The translations under genes and the position numbers were made by a program. Under the pieces are notes generated by a model. It saw only the letters and a list, made by a program, of their open reading frames with translations, made no database searches and had not been told where the DNA came from. Positions 42,540 to 53,094 of a DNA stretch of 64,000 nt are shown in pieces. Position 1 is the first letter of the stretch, and every line of letters starts with the position of its first letter. The stretch is from Nematopogon swammerdamellus (Eukaryota > Arthropoda > Insecta > Lepidoptera > Adelidae), in NCBI GenBank assembly GCA_946902875.1, contig OX336344.1, forward strand, positions 17,815,791-17,879,790. Direction: 5' to 3'.

Positions 42540-42900
42540 ATAGTATATTCCTTTTTATTAATTTATATGTGCATTTTTATTTATTAGTAGCAGTAGCGTA
42601 TTCTATTAGTTCTTATAATATTAAAATATTCTTTATTGAACACCAATTTATATAAATTAGGGATAATAGGTGAGCTTAATGCCGTGAGGCATTCTATTCT
42701 AACTAACCTTTGGTATGTGGGAGAAGTATATGCAGGCGAACAAGAATAGTTTGTAAACTACAAACTAATACTACATAAATACTCTAATACGCAAATATGT
42801 ATATAATAGACTTACATTATTATGTACATTAATCAGTGTACAGTTCTTGTTAGACAGAATAATTTTAGAGAAATGAACTATAATATGTAAACTGTAAAAA
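42540..42900. other. AT-rich DNA with a retroposon 3'-end motif
   Basis: Positions 42645-42715 (GAGCTTAATGCCGTGAGGCA) read in reverse as the AATGCC...GGCATTAAG 3'-end type. Otherwise nothing. Confidence 0.35.
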
Positions 42901-42908
42901 TGTTGTTA

Positions 42909-44671
42909 TCTTCTCTTATATATAAAAATGAATCGCTGAATTTCCTATCCGAAAATCCCGAGAACAGCTGTACCGATTTCGCTAATTCTTTTTTTAGAAT
43001 ATTCCTTGAAGTACGAGGATGGTTCTTACGGAGAGAAAAATTTAAAAAATTGCCTGAAAATCTAAAAACAACACTTTTCTATACTCGCATACAAAAGATT
43101 CGTAATAATAATTAAAAGTCAATTTGAACTTTAATACCATACCATAAAGATTGAAAAATCAAAATTGGTCATTTTTGTATGAGAATCTTAGACCAACGCA
43201 GACAGCCATCGCAATCGAACGCCAGAAAAAAACAATTGTGCAGGGCTGACCATGCGATTCCTTATGCATGTGGGACAAATGGTTTTATTTTGATAGGGTG
43301 ACCATAAGATTAAAATTTTAAATTAGTAAAAAATGGTTTTATAGATTGCGCATACGATTCCTTACCAAATGTGGGACAAAAAAAAATACCAATAATAAAT
43401 AATTTGAATAGGGCGACCATACGATTCCTTAACTAATTTGGGGCATTTTTTTTAAGTTAGTTGAGGGGTCACCACACGATTCCTTAAATAATGCGGGACA
43501 AAAAAAATTATCGAACGCGAGAAAAAAATATTTGTGCAGGGCTGACCATGCGATTCCTCATGCATGTGGGACAAATGGTTTTATTTTGATAGGGTAACCA
43601 TACGATTACAATTTTTAATTAGTAAAAAATGGTTTTATAGGGTGCCCATACGATTCCTTACCAAATGTGGGACAAAAAAAAGACCATGCGATACCTTAAA
43701 TAATTTGAATAGAATGACCATACGATTCCTTAACTAATTTGGGGCATTTTTTTTAAGTTAGTTGAGGGGTCACCACACGATTCCTTAAATAATACGGGAC
43801 AAAAAAAATTATCGAACGCCAGAAAAAAATATTTGTGCAGGGCTGACCATGCGTTTTCTCATTCATGTGGGACAAATGGTTTTATTTTCATAGGGTAACC
43901 ATAAGATTAAAATTTTAAATTAGTAAAAAATGGTTTTATAGGGTGACTATACGATTCCTTACCTTTAGTAGAGGTTCTAAATGGTTCTATTTGAATAGGG
44001 TGACGATACGATTCCTTACTTAATGTGGGACAAAAAAAATTCGTTAGTAGAGGGGTGACCATGCGATTCGACATGTGGGACAAATGGTTTTATTTTAATA
44101 AGGTGACCATACGAATTCTTACCTCACGTGGGACAGATGATTATTTTAATAGCGGGAGAGAAAAGGAGGCGGTGAGAGAGGGGCGAGGGAGAGGGGGAGT
44201 GATAGAAGGAAGGGATAGAGTGAAGGAAGAGAGAGCGAGAGAGATAGAGATACCTGTGTTTACCTGAACGCAGCTCACCATTCGGACTCGCTTTAAGTGA
44301 CTTACTTCTTCTATACATTGCATCTATTACCTGTACGAAGGTCGGCCTTTGACATTTTCGAATTTTACTCGAGCGAAGCCGCGGGGAATAGCTCAAAATA
44401 TAGCTAGCTAACCCTGTGGTCTTCGGTCCGCCGTTATTACACTATAACCTTATTCCGATTATTACATACATTTTATTTTTTATTATATTTAAAAAAATTA
44501 ACGAGATAGTTATGAAATAATGAAAAAAAAAAACAATTAGCCAGAGCCAACCCAATACTCAGCACCAGGAATCGCTACTGGTTGATAAGCGCATCACTTG
44601 AAAACGCCTGGACCGATTTGGCTAATATTTATTAATTTTTAAGGCGGAACGAAGTCCGCCGGGTCAGCTAG
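42909..44671 (+). mobile_element. Nonautonomous Helitron candidate, ~1.76 kb
   Basis: The 5' end A|TCTTCTCTTATATATAAAAA (first base 42909), followed by ATGAATCGCTGAATTTCC and CGAGAACAGCTGTACCGATT, is the common 5' text of lepidopteran Helitrons. The 3' end has hairpin GGCGGA-ACGAAG-TCCGCC (44643-44660), GGGTCAG, CTAG (44668-44671) and T. A second Helitron-like end (GAGCGAAGCCGCGGGGAATA) at 44361-44385 and a second start-like text at 44565-44620 suggest two copies may be fused. No Rep/helicase frame. Confidence 0.55.
43240..44130. repeat. Minisatellite within the Helitron
   Basis: The words GACCATACGATTCCTTA and ATGTGGGACAAATGGTTTTA recur about 15 times with unit lengths near 40-70 bp. A larger unit of about 300 bp is visible by comparing 43245-43510 with 43545-43810. 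Noncoding. A purine-rich tract, GGGAGAG...GAGAGA, follows at 44153-44250. Confidence 0.75.
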
Positions 44672-44887
44672 TACAGAATAAAAATGTGCATTCGACTTCA
44701 TTCAATAGAAAAAAACGACCAAGTAAGTAAATAAGGAGTACAGATCTCGCGGGAAAACTTTCCGCCCGCATAAAGAAAAGATCATCCAGTGTAAAGAATC
44801 CGCGCAAACAATAACTTTAATATCCGTCCATCGACGCCACTCGACCGAACGCAAACATAATTATCTCCAACTTTTGTTTTGTTCCAG

Positions 44888-45420
44888 CTACCTCCAAAGT
44901 CGGCGCTCTTCCCGAGTTGAACGAGGGCCAGATAGCGAACCGTTCCGAGCTGGCTGGCCGAGTCGGGGAAAAGTTTCTGCCACACAACATCGAAACGGTC
45001 GCAGGCAACAACTTCACCGTCAAACACAAATTTCATAGCCTTACGAGAGCGATCGAAAAAAGGAAGAACTCGCTGCCAAACATGCACGAGTTAAAAATGA
45101 AAAAATACAACTTTCCACTGAAAATGCAACGAAACCCAAACTTGAAGCGATCGATGAGGAAGTCCATAACATACCAATCTGACAGTTCCAACCAAACAAC
45201 ACACATGACCACGACCGAGGGCAATCAAGTGTCCACGAAGCGGATGAAGCATCTCAAGTATATGCCGATTGGTCGTTCAGCCAGGACCTACTTCAAGACT
45301 AAAGTAGTTCCCGTTAGAAATAATTTGATCGCTAGCTCCAAGCAGAGTTTGTATCGTTTTGCTCAATTTGACGATAAAGACGAACAGGGTGATTGGAATA
45401 TGCCTATGGGACTTTTGTGA
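44888..45420 (+). CDS. Candidate host-gene terminal exon, basic protein C-terminus
   Basis: A strong 3' splice site, CTTTTGTTTTGTTCCAG|CT, lies at 44887/44888. From there one frame (entered with two bases of a split codon) stays open for 177 codons to the TGA at 45418. It has balanced codon use and GC-rich third positions, unlike the AT-rich flanks. The protein piece is basic and lysine-rich with no membrane segment; text includes IETVAGNNFTVKHKFHSL, KRMKHLKYMPIGRSARTYF and a mildly acidic end FDDKDEQGDWNMPMGLL. No Cys cluster or known domain is recognised. An AATAAA at 45711-45716 gives a plausible 3' UTR of about 290 bases. It matches no repeat in the window. Upstream exons are not identified. 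An alternative is an old retroelement ORF end. Confidence 0.5.
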
Positions 45421-45710
45421 ACTGATGAGGAGCAAATAATTAAGGACGTAGGTACGGGTAGGTAACACAATTGGAAGGTACCAATCGATACTAATCTTTC
45501 TTATATCTGCCTGCTTTATGAAGTGTATAATGTATGGTCCTGAAACAGGTTTGTCTAAAACCCCGGTTTTTTTGAATCATCGGGATTGTACTAGCCAGTC
45601 TATTTTCTCCATAAAAAAATTGCCGGTGCGACTGCCAATACATTCGGGAGAATTTCCATTTGATTTTCAGAGATCGCAACTCAACCTGTTTTCATGTTTT
45701 TTTTTATATC

Positions 45711-45716
45711 AATAAA
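45711..45716 (+). terminator. Poly(A) signal AATAAA
   Basis: Canonical hexamer about 290 bases past the stop codon of the exon at 44888-45420. Confidence 0.4.
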
Positions 45717-45719
45717 CTA

Positions 45720-46280
45720 CGCGCAGCCTACATATTCATGCGATGTTTCCAACACCAGTTAATCATACCTTGCAGATTGTAGGGCGTAAATTTTGGCTGG
45801 CGCGTGTTTTATAAGCGGCCGGTTTCCGGCCGTTTAAAAGGCGAGAAACAAAACTGCCGCACCGGAGCGCTCGTTCCCGGTCTGTTTTATTGCTGGATGT
45901 GAGTTGCATATTAATTTATTCTGTAATACGAGTGCCTCTACCCGCAAGCCACACTTTACTACCAGAAGTACCAGACTATTAAGGTTATATTTTTTTATTT
46001 TATTAAAATTTTAATTGAAAAAAAAATAACGTGCATACCTTCATCTGCTGCTCCATGTATTTAATGTAAAACTGAAGGTCCGCCGGGTTGACTGGATGAA
46101 ATTGCTTCAGACAATAAGGCCGCGCTTGTCACAAAATAGGTGGCATAAAGTGTAATATAATTATCGTATACATTTATTTGGAAATTATATTAATATTGAT
46201 GTTGTATACATCAAAATATAGTAAATATTAAAACGTATACCAATTAATTATTATTAAACTAAAATGAAGTTTCCACTACT
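45720..46280. other. Unassigned DNA with a SINE-B scrap
   Basis: Positions 46028-46080 (ACGTGCATACCTTCATCTGC, GTAAAACTGAAGGTCC) are SINE-B linker. Positions 45810-45880 are GC-rich with a GGCCGGTTTCCGGCC hairpin and TATAA before it, possibly promoter-like. Confidence 0.35.
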
Positions 46281-46284
46281 GCCG

Positions 46285-46545
46285 GGCGGTGCAAACCCAG
46301 CTAAAGATGGTCGGATCTAAGGGAGAGAAACCTCCGGACAATGCGCGCAGTGTCGAGCAGTGCTGCTTTCTGGATCTGGTCCTTGGTCGAACCACTCAGA
46401 AAGAGCCTCTCAAGCTAGTCGTCCTGGCTTTTTGCTATCAGCCCATGCGCTGATACAACTATGGGCACAACGATCCTCTGGTCGACGGCCCACATTTTGT
46501 TAACCCCGTGCCAGTGCCTCGATCCAGATATTCGGGAATATTGTC
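46285..46545 (-). pseudogene. LINE C-terminal fragment (ALLDTARIVRRFL type)
   Basis: On the minus strand it encodes RIVVPIVVSAHGLIAKSQDD, a stop, LERLFLSGSTKDQIQKA, then ALLDTARIVRRFLSLRSDHL. From memory this is the terminal block of invertebrate LINE proteins bearing the RPD-type module. An in-frame TAG after QDD shows it is dead. Confidence 0.55.
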
Positions 46546-46549
46546 TGCT

Positions 46550-47345
46550 TCTTTATGGTTATAATTTTAAGCATGTGCTAAACCGTATTAAAATAAATGC
46601 TCGAAATAAATACTATAAAAAATAAATCAAGAGATGCTGATTTTTGGTATCGCGACGCCTGAATTTACAATCATACATAAGTCTCGTGTACTGTACAATA
46701 TCATATTATATTTCTGGTAGTAAGTAATCTCTGTTACATAAGAGATTAGTGATTATTTTGTAATGCATGTTTTAAAGTACTATTTTAACAATTCATATTA
46801 TTTTATTATCTAGATGTTAAAATTCCTTTATCTTCCATAGGGTCTTTTCCACATATCCGCAATACAAACTTTTCTCGATAACTTTCTTGTTCGCAGATAA
46901 AGTTTGCGATCCGAGTCGGAAGATCAGTTTTATTGTTTTAGGCCCAACAATAATTTTTCCTCGGATTGTTCGTCTTGGATCAGCACAAATAAATTCTTCT
47001 ATCTTACAAACCAATGTCTCAATATTAGATGAAAGCTATGAAGAATTTTCTGGATCACACAGCAGAGTGATGAATGAAGAGAGAGATGCCATACCTAGCA
47101 ACTAGTTTAAGTACCTATGTGATTGACCTGCTGCACGGAACAAAGTCGGTCAGTATGAAAAACCGAGTCGCGTAAACGGTATCACGCATTCAGGAGTGTT
47201 TTGGAATTAAATATCTAATTCCATACAAGGTGTTAGGCTGTATTTAGAATCAAATACTCTTAAACCTGTACCAATTGACCTTTAGTATTCTTCATAATCT
47301 CAGTCTATTTAGTCTTGTAAAATGCATTCGTAGGATAAATCTGTT
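46550..47345. other. AT-rich unassigned DNA
   Basis: Overlapping frames on both strands at 46817-47105 have no family signature. Nothing else recognised. Confidence 0.3.
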
Positions 47346-47362
47346 TTGAAATGGCATTGTTG

Positions 47363-48053
47363 CTAATTCGCAGCCGCGAAGTCGACCGCAGTCGCAGCCG
47401 CGACCTCCACCGCAGTCTGAGCCCTGGAGTCCACTGCAGTCAAAGCATCGACGTAGACTACTCCAGTCTCAACCGCGACGTCCACCGAAGTCTCAGCGGC
47501 AACGCCTACCGCAGTCACAACCGCTACGTCCACCACCGCAGTCGCAGCAGCGACGCCTACTGCGGTCACAACCGCAAAGTCCAACACCGCTGTCTCAGCA
47601 GCGAAGTCAACCGAAGTCTCAGAAGCGACGCCTACTGCAGTCACAACCGCGACATCCACCACGGCTGTCTCAGCAGCGACGCCTACAGCAGTCACAACCG
47701 CGACGCCCAGCAACCACACCTCATCAGCGACTTCCACCGCAGTCTCAGCAGCCACGCCTACTGCAGTCACAACGGCGACGTCCACCACTGCTGTCTCAGC
47801 AGCCACACCCACTGCAGTCACAACCGCGACATCCACCACGGCTGTCTCAGCAGCGACGCCTACAGCAGTCACAACCGCGACGCCCAGCAACCACACCTCA
47901 CCAGCGACTTCCACTGCAGTATCAGCATCCATTCCTACTGCAGCCACAACGGCGACGTCCACCACGGCGACGTCGACCACCGCAGTCTCCGCCGCGAGGT
48001 CGACCGCCGACGCCGTCACTACGCTTGCCGCAGTCTCTGACGAATATGCTTAG
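47363..48053. repeat. 51-bp-unit minisatellite, open on both strands
   Basis: Units of 51 bp (GCTGTCTCAGCAGCGACGCC, then TACAGCAGTCACAACCGCGA, then CATCCACCACG) repeat about 12 times. Because 51 is a multiple of three, frames stay open. The plus frame 47457-48053 (198 codons, no ATG) reads ATPTAVTTATSTTAVSA, a Thr/Ser/Ala mucin-like text. The minus frame 48019-47363 (218 codons from an ATG) reads AVVTAVGVAAETAVVDV. Unit-to-unit differences fall mainly at positions that are third codon bases in both of those frames, so the data favour coding but cannot choose the strand. Two further plus frames (one from ATG 47351) are also partly open. I cannot assign a function. Confidence 0.6.
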
Positions 48054-48059
48054 ATTTGG

Positions 48060-48645
48060 GATGAAACAATTTGGCCGTTACGAGAGCGATACTGACATCG
48101 ATATATAGTAATAATAATTAATAATTATGACGCAGTAAAGAACAGTATGTTAAATCCACACCTGATTGTTATGAAGGAAGTTAGTATTTTTTTTTTTGCT
48201 TCTGGGAATACAATACAATATTTTTAATTTACCGGTGTAATTAAATAATTAGTATTATCTTCACATTACTGTTGTTGATGTCGATGTTTGTTTACACTCC
48301 CTTCCGTGAACGCCACGGTGAATTAGTTATGCTGCAATGTCATATTTTACCTTTATTATTAGGGTGCACTGATGAACAACACATGGACATAGCGTTATTG
48401 AACTACGAACCTGTAGTATGGAGTTTATTTTTCGGAAAGAGTAATGCTCGACTTGGCGGGGGCACGGCCGTACCCCCAGATACACTGAGGGCGACGCCGA
48501 AGCCCCAGCTGCGTTCAGGTAAAACATTTTTTTTTTTCCAAGAAAGTAAGTCGCTAAAGGCGGGGCAGAAAGCCGAACAGCGCAGCGTTTAGATAAACAA
48601 ACGAATAAATCTCGAATTGAATAATAATATATCGATATTGTTTAT
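48060..48645. other. Unassigned DNA
   Basis: A 106-codon plus frame at 48272-48592 has no recognised domain. Positions 48645-48695 carry the terminal piece of a GTCT-element (CGATACGGAACCCTCAGCGC, GCGAGTCTAACTCGC). Confidence 0.35.
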
Positions 48646-48753
48646 CGATACGGAACCCTCAGCGCGCGAGTCTAACTCGCAGTTGACCGATTTTATTTAT
48701 TTTAACAATATTTGATTTCTGGTCTCATGTTTGTTTTCTGTTAATAATAAATT

Positions 48754-49150
48754 GTCAGCCTCGATAGCTCAGTGGTGCAGACAGTCAACTGTCGCTATTG
48801 AATGTTAAGCAACGCTGGGCGCGGTCAGTTCTTGGATGGGTGACCGCTGACCGTTGGAGGCTGACCGAGGTTCGGATTCCTCGTAAAACTGTAGGTCCAT
48901 TCCCTCCTAATCTTACTTGGTGGTAGGGTTTAACCCGCCCGGGTTGGTACCACCGCACTGAATGAAACGTCGGTCAAAACGGCTATGTAAATAGTTTGTG
49001 TTTTCCGACCAGTTCAGTGTAGCCGGCACGATCAAAGGGGGAAGCACTGACATGGCACCTAGTTCACCCGGTGTTATGGGCTGACATCACGCACGTTGTA
49101 GGTGATGTAGCCAACCGTGTCAGTTTCCATAAAAAAAAAAAAAAAAAAAC
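48754..49150 (+). mobile_element. SINE-A, full length, best chimeric tRNA/5S head
   Basis: Head: A box TAGCTCAGTGGT at 48765-48776; a 44-nt segment at 48804-48847 (GTTAAGCAACGCTGGGCGCG then GTCAGTTCTTGGATGGGTGA) that matches the internal control region of eukaryotic 5S rRNA with few mismatches; B box GGTTCGGATTCC at 48869-48880. The body is complete and ends with an A-run of about 20. A pol III transcript is expected. Confidence 0.9.
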
Positions 49151-49210
49151 ATTCAGATAGCTCTTTTCTGTCGCAATCCATGTCACCAACTTGAAATGAT
49201 TGAAGGTATA

Positions 49211-49419
49211 ACCTGGTTATTTTAAGAAAGCCATCGAAAATGGCGGCGTTTTACAGCTGTACAGTCGGCATGCAAATTTTTTTTGCATAGCATATTTTTT
49301 TTACTTGCAAATATGTTTCTTAGAACAATTACTTTATTTTCTTTAGACGGCAATACTGTGTGAGCGAGAGGAAAATAGGAGCGCCGCCATTTTCAATCCC
49401 TTTAATTAAATAACCAGGT
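49211..49419. mobile_element. MITE copy 1 (ACCTGGTTATTT ends)
   Basis: Terminal inverted repeats of ~37 bp: ACCTGGTTATTTTAAGAAAG ... GAAAATGGCGGCG against CGCCGCCATTTTCAATCCCT ... TAACCAGGT. The interior TTTGCATGCC/CTGTACAGTCGGCATGC text is shared, inverted, with the copy at 49603. Confidence 0.8.
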
Positions 49420-49602
49420 GTAAGGTGTTGTTAGCGAATAGGCCCAAAGTCGGCTCAAATGATTGACAAATTACGTTTTTTTACATAATAAAGTTCGCAT
49501 CTAGTATCTCCTTGGCTCACCGCCTGCTTCCGGTGCCTATGCCCCAATAGGTAAGTTCGCGACAGCACCCAACCACAAGCCACGAAACGGCAACTAGGTA
49601 CT
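49420..49602. other. Spacer between opposed MITEs
   Basis: About 180 bp without recognised content. Confidence 0.4.
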
Positions 49603-49817
49603 ACTTGGTTATTTACAGAAAGGGATTGAAAATGGCGTCGTTCCTATTTGCTTCTCGCTAACACAGTATTGCCGTCTAAAGAAATAAAGCAATAAATTAT
49701 TGTTCGAAGACAAATATTTGAAAATAAAAAAATATACTATGTAAAAATCAAATTTGCATGCCGACTGTACAGCTATCATACGCCGCCATTTTCAATCCCT
49801 TTCTTTAAGTAACCAGT
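49603..49817. mobile_element. MITE copy 2, opposite orientation
   Basis: Same element as 49211-49419, reversed (ACTTGGTTATTTACAGAAAG ... TTTCTTTAAGTAACCAGTT). Together they form a large imperfect palindrome around 49510. Confidence 0.8.
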
Positions 49818-49888
49818 TTATACACACCACGCGTCGCGCGAATTTCACATCCAAACTGCTAGCGTTCGATGTCGGCTGCTTGTTATAG

Positions 49889-50242
49889 CCGCGGGCAAAC
49901 TCGCAGTTGGCCGCGGGCAAACTCGCAGTTGGCCGCGGGCAAACTCGCAGTTGGCCGCCGGCAAACTCGCAGTTGGCCGCCGGCAAACTCGCAGTTGGCC
50001 GCGGGCAAACTCGCAGTTGGCCGCGGGCAAACTCGCGGTTGGCCGCGGGCAAACTCGCAGTGGAGCGCAGGCAAACTCGCAGTTGGCCGCGGGCAAACTC
50101 GCAGTTGGCCGCGGGCAAACTCGCAGTGGAGCGCAGGCAAACTCGCAGTTGGCCGCGGGCAAACTCGCAGTTGGCCGCGGGCAAACTCGCAGTTGGCCGC
50201 GGGCAAACTCGCAGTGGGGCGTAGGCAAACTCGCAGCGGGCC
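49889..50242. repeat. 22-bp tandem array, about 16 units
   Basis: Unit GGCCGCGGGCAAACTCGCAG TT (22 bp). Variants GCCGCCGGC, GTGGAGCGCAGGC and GGGGCGTAGGC mark individual units; the GTGGAGCGCAGG variant appears twice about 66 bp apart. Three units equal 66 bp, so frames stay open in most phases on both strands, producing several long ORFs (up to 182 codons) that are artefacts. Confidence 0.95.
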
Positions 50243-50249
50243 ACGCCTC

Positions 50250-50594
50250 GGTGGTGTGGCACGCTGCTCGCTCGAACGAACGGCAGTCATGTGTGTTCTT
50301 GGGTTTTGCTAGAAATATTATTTTTCTTACTCGTAGACGTTGTTTCATTGCAATGATGCACACCCACAAAAACCCACACTCTTTCACACACACACAAAAG
50401 GTTAAGCTTGTATTTTATGTAAATTGTATGTTTTTTTTTAAACGGTTTTATTTAGCTTGACTTCGTTTATTTGTTTCTATCTTTGTTTCAAATCTTGCGA
50501 CAACTTTTTCAACTACTTCTACTGAACCGATTTTTATGAAACTTTGCACACACATTGAATTCTCGTGACAATACAATATTATGATAATTACAAC
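50250..50594. other. AT-rich unassigned DNA
   Basis: A (CACA)n patch at 50360-50400. Nothing else. Confidence 0.35.
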
Positions 50595-53090
50595 TTGGTA
50601 ACGAGGGTCTGATGATGGAGTCAGGAGGTGGAGAGTGGAACTCTTCAACCGTTACTAGTAACCCCATCGAGTTTGGGCTCATTTGGTTGGTTTGGACGAG
50701 TGTCCCATACTTCTACCAATACACTTGGTGACGAGGGTCTGATAATGGAGTCAGAAGGTGTACACTGGAACTCTTCAACCGTTACTAGTACCCCCCTCGA
50801 GTTTGGGCTCATTTGGTTGGTTTGGACGAGTGTCTCATACTTCTACCAATACACTTGGTGACGAGGGTCTGATGATGGAGTCAGGAGGTGTACACTGGAA
50901 CTCTTCAACCGTTACTAGTAACCCCTTCGAGTTTGGGCTCATATGGTTGGTTTGGACGAGTGTCCCATACTTCTACCAATACACTTGGTGATGAGGGTCT
51001 GATGATGGAGTCAGGAGGTGTACAGTGGAACTTTTCAACCGTTACTAGTAACCCCCTCGAGTTTGGGCTCATTTGGTTTGTTTGGATGAGTGTCCCATAC
51101 TTCTACCAATACACTTGGTGACGAGGGTCTGATGATGGAGTCAGGAGGTGCACAGTGAAACTCTTCAACTGTTACTAGTAACCCCCTCGAGTTTGGGCTC
51201 ATTTGGTTGGTTTGAACGAGTGTCCCATACTTCTACCAATACACTTGGTGACGAGGGTCTGATGATGGAGTCAGGAGGTGCACAGTGGAACTCTTCAACT
51301 GTTACTAGTAACCCCCTCGAGTTTGGGCTCATTTGGTTAGTTTGTACGAGTGTCTCATACTTCTACCAATTCACTTGGTGACGAGGGTCTGATGATGGAG
51401 TCAGGAGGTGCACAGTGGAACTCTTCAATTGTTACTAGTAACCCCCTCGAGTTTGGGCTCATTTGGTTGGTTTGGACGAGTGTCCCATACTTCTCCCAAT
51501 ACACTTGGTGACGAGGGTCTGATGATGGAGTCAGGAGGTGTACAGTAGAACTCTTCAACCGTTACTAGTAACCCCCTCGAGTTTGGGCTCTTTTGGTTGG
51601 TTTGGACAAGTGTCCCATACTTCTATCAATACACTTGGTGACGAGGGTCTGATGATGGAGTCAGGAGGTGTACAGTGGAACTCTTCAACCATTACTAGTA
51701 ACCCCCTCGAGTTTGGGCTCATTTGGTTTGTTTGGGCGAATGTCCCATACTTCTACCAATTCACTTGGTGACGAGGGTCTGATGATGGAGTCAGGAGGTG
51801 CACAGTGGAACTCTTCAACTGGGCTCATTTGGTTGGTTTGGACGAGTGTCCCATACTTCTCCCAATACACTTGGTGACGAGGGTCTGATGATGGAGTCAG
51901 GAGGTGTACAGTGGAACTCTTCAACCGTTACTAGTAACCCCCTCGAGTTTGGGATCTTTTGGTTGGTTTGGACGAGTGTCCCATACTTCTATCAATACAC
52001 TTGGTGACGAGGGTCTGATGATGGAGTCAGGAGGTGCACAGTAGAACTCTTCAACTGTTACTAGTAACCCCCTCGAGTTTGGGCTCATTTGGTTGTTTTG
52101 GACGAGTGTCCCATACTTCTCCCAATACACTTGGTGACGAGGGTCTGATGATGGTGTCAGGAGGTGTACAGTGGAACTCTTCAACCATTACTAGTAACCC
52201 CCTCGAGTTTGGGCTCATTTGGTTTGTTTGGGCGAGTGTCCCATACTTCTACCAATACACTTGGTGACGAGGGTCTGATGATGGAGTCAGGAGGTGCACA
52301 GTGGAACTCTTCAACTGTTACTAGTAGCCCCCTCGAGTTTGGGCTCATTTGGTTGGTTTGAACGAGTGTCTCATACTTCTACCAATTCACTTGGTGACGA
52401 GGGTCTGATGATGGAGTCAGGAGGTGCACAGTGGAACTCTTCAACTGTTACTAGTAACCCCCTCGAGTTTGGGCTCATTTGGTTGGTTTCGACGAGTGTC
52501 CCATACTTCGATCAATACACTTGGTGACGAGGGTCTGATTATGGAGTCAGGAGGTGTACAGTGGAACTCTTAAACCGTTACTAGTAACCCCTCGAGTTTG
52601 GGCTCATTTGGTTTGTTTGGACGAGTGTCCCATACTTCTTCCAATACACTTGGTGACGAGGGTCTGATGATGGAGTCAGGAGGTGCACAGTGGAACTCTT
52701 CAACTGTTACTAGTAACCCTCTCGAGTTTGGGCTCATTTGGTTGGTTTGGTCGAGTGTCCCATACTTCTCCCAATACACTTGGTGACGAGGGTCTGATGA
52801 TGGAGTCAGGAGGTGTACAGTGGAACTCTTCAACCGTTACTAGTAACCCCCTCGAGTTTGGGCTCGTTTGGTTGGTTTGGACGAGTGTCCCATACTTCTA
52901 CCAATACACTTGGTGGCGAGGGTCTAATGATGGATTCAGGAGGTGGACAGTGGAACTCTTCAACTGTTACTAGTAACCCTCTCGAATTTGGGCTCATTTG
53001 GTTGGTTCGGACGAGTGTCCCATACTTCTACCAATACACTTGGTGACGAGGATCTGATTATGGAGGCAGGAGGTGGACTGTTGAACTTAA
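50595..53090. repeat. 130-bp satellite-like array, 19 units plus a part
   Basis: Unit starts (at GACGAGGGTCTGATGATGGA) fall at about 50601, 50731, 50861 and so on every 130 bp to 51771, then 51877, 52007, 52137, 52267, 52397, 52527, 52656, 52786, 52916 and a partial at 53046. The unit from 51771 has a 24-bp deletion and the one from 52527 a 1-bp deletion. Each has CTCGAGTTTGGGCTCATTTG and GAGTGTCCCATACTTCT. Sequence identity is high, so the array is young or homogenised. Many 60-90-codon ORFs on both strands are by-products. Confidence 0.97.
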
Positions 53091-53094
53091 ATAA

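Noticed and set aside
45810..45880. Promoter with TATAA and GC hairpin
   Set aside because: The signals are weak and there is no downstream exon; left as a remark only.
47351..48040. Arg/Ser/His-rich plus frame starting at ATG 47351 as an SR-like protein
   Set aside because: Variation between units falls at first or second codon positions in this frame, so it is the least likely of the open frames.
48804..48847. A 5S rRNA gene
   Set aside because: Only about 44 nt of 5S-like sequence is present, set inside a SINE head; the 5' and 3' thirds of 5S are missing.
49792..50460. Several overlapping ORFs of 105-182 codons on both strands
   Set aside because: They are all generated by the 22-bp array: three units make 66 bp, so most frames lack stops. 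No single frame is favoured.
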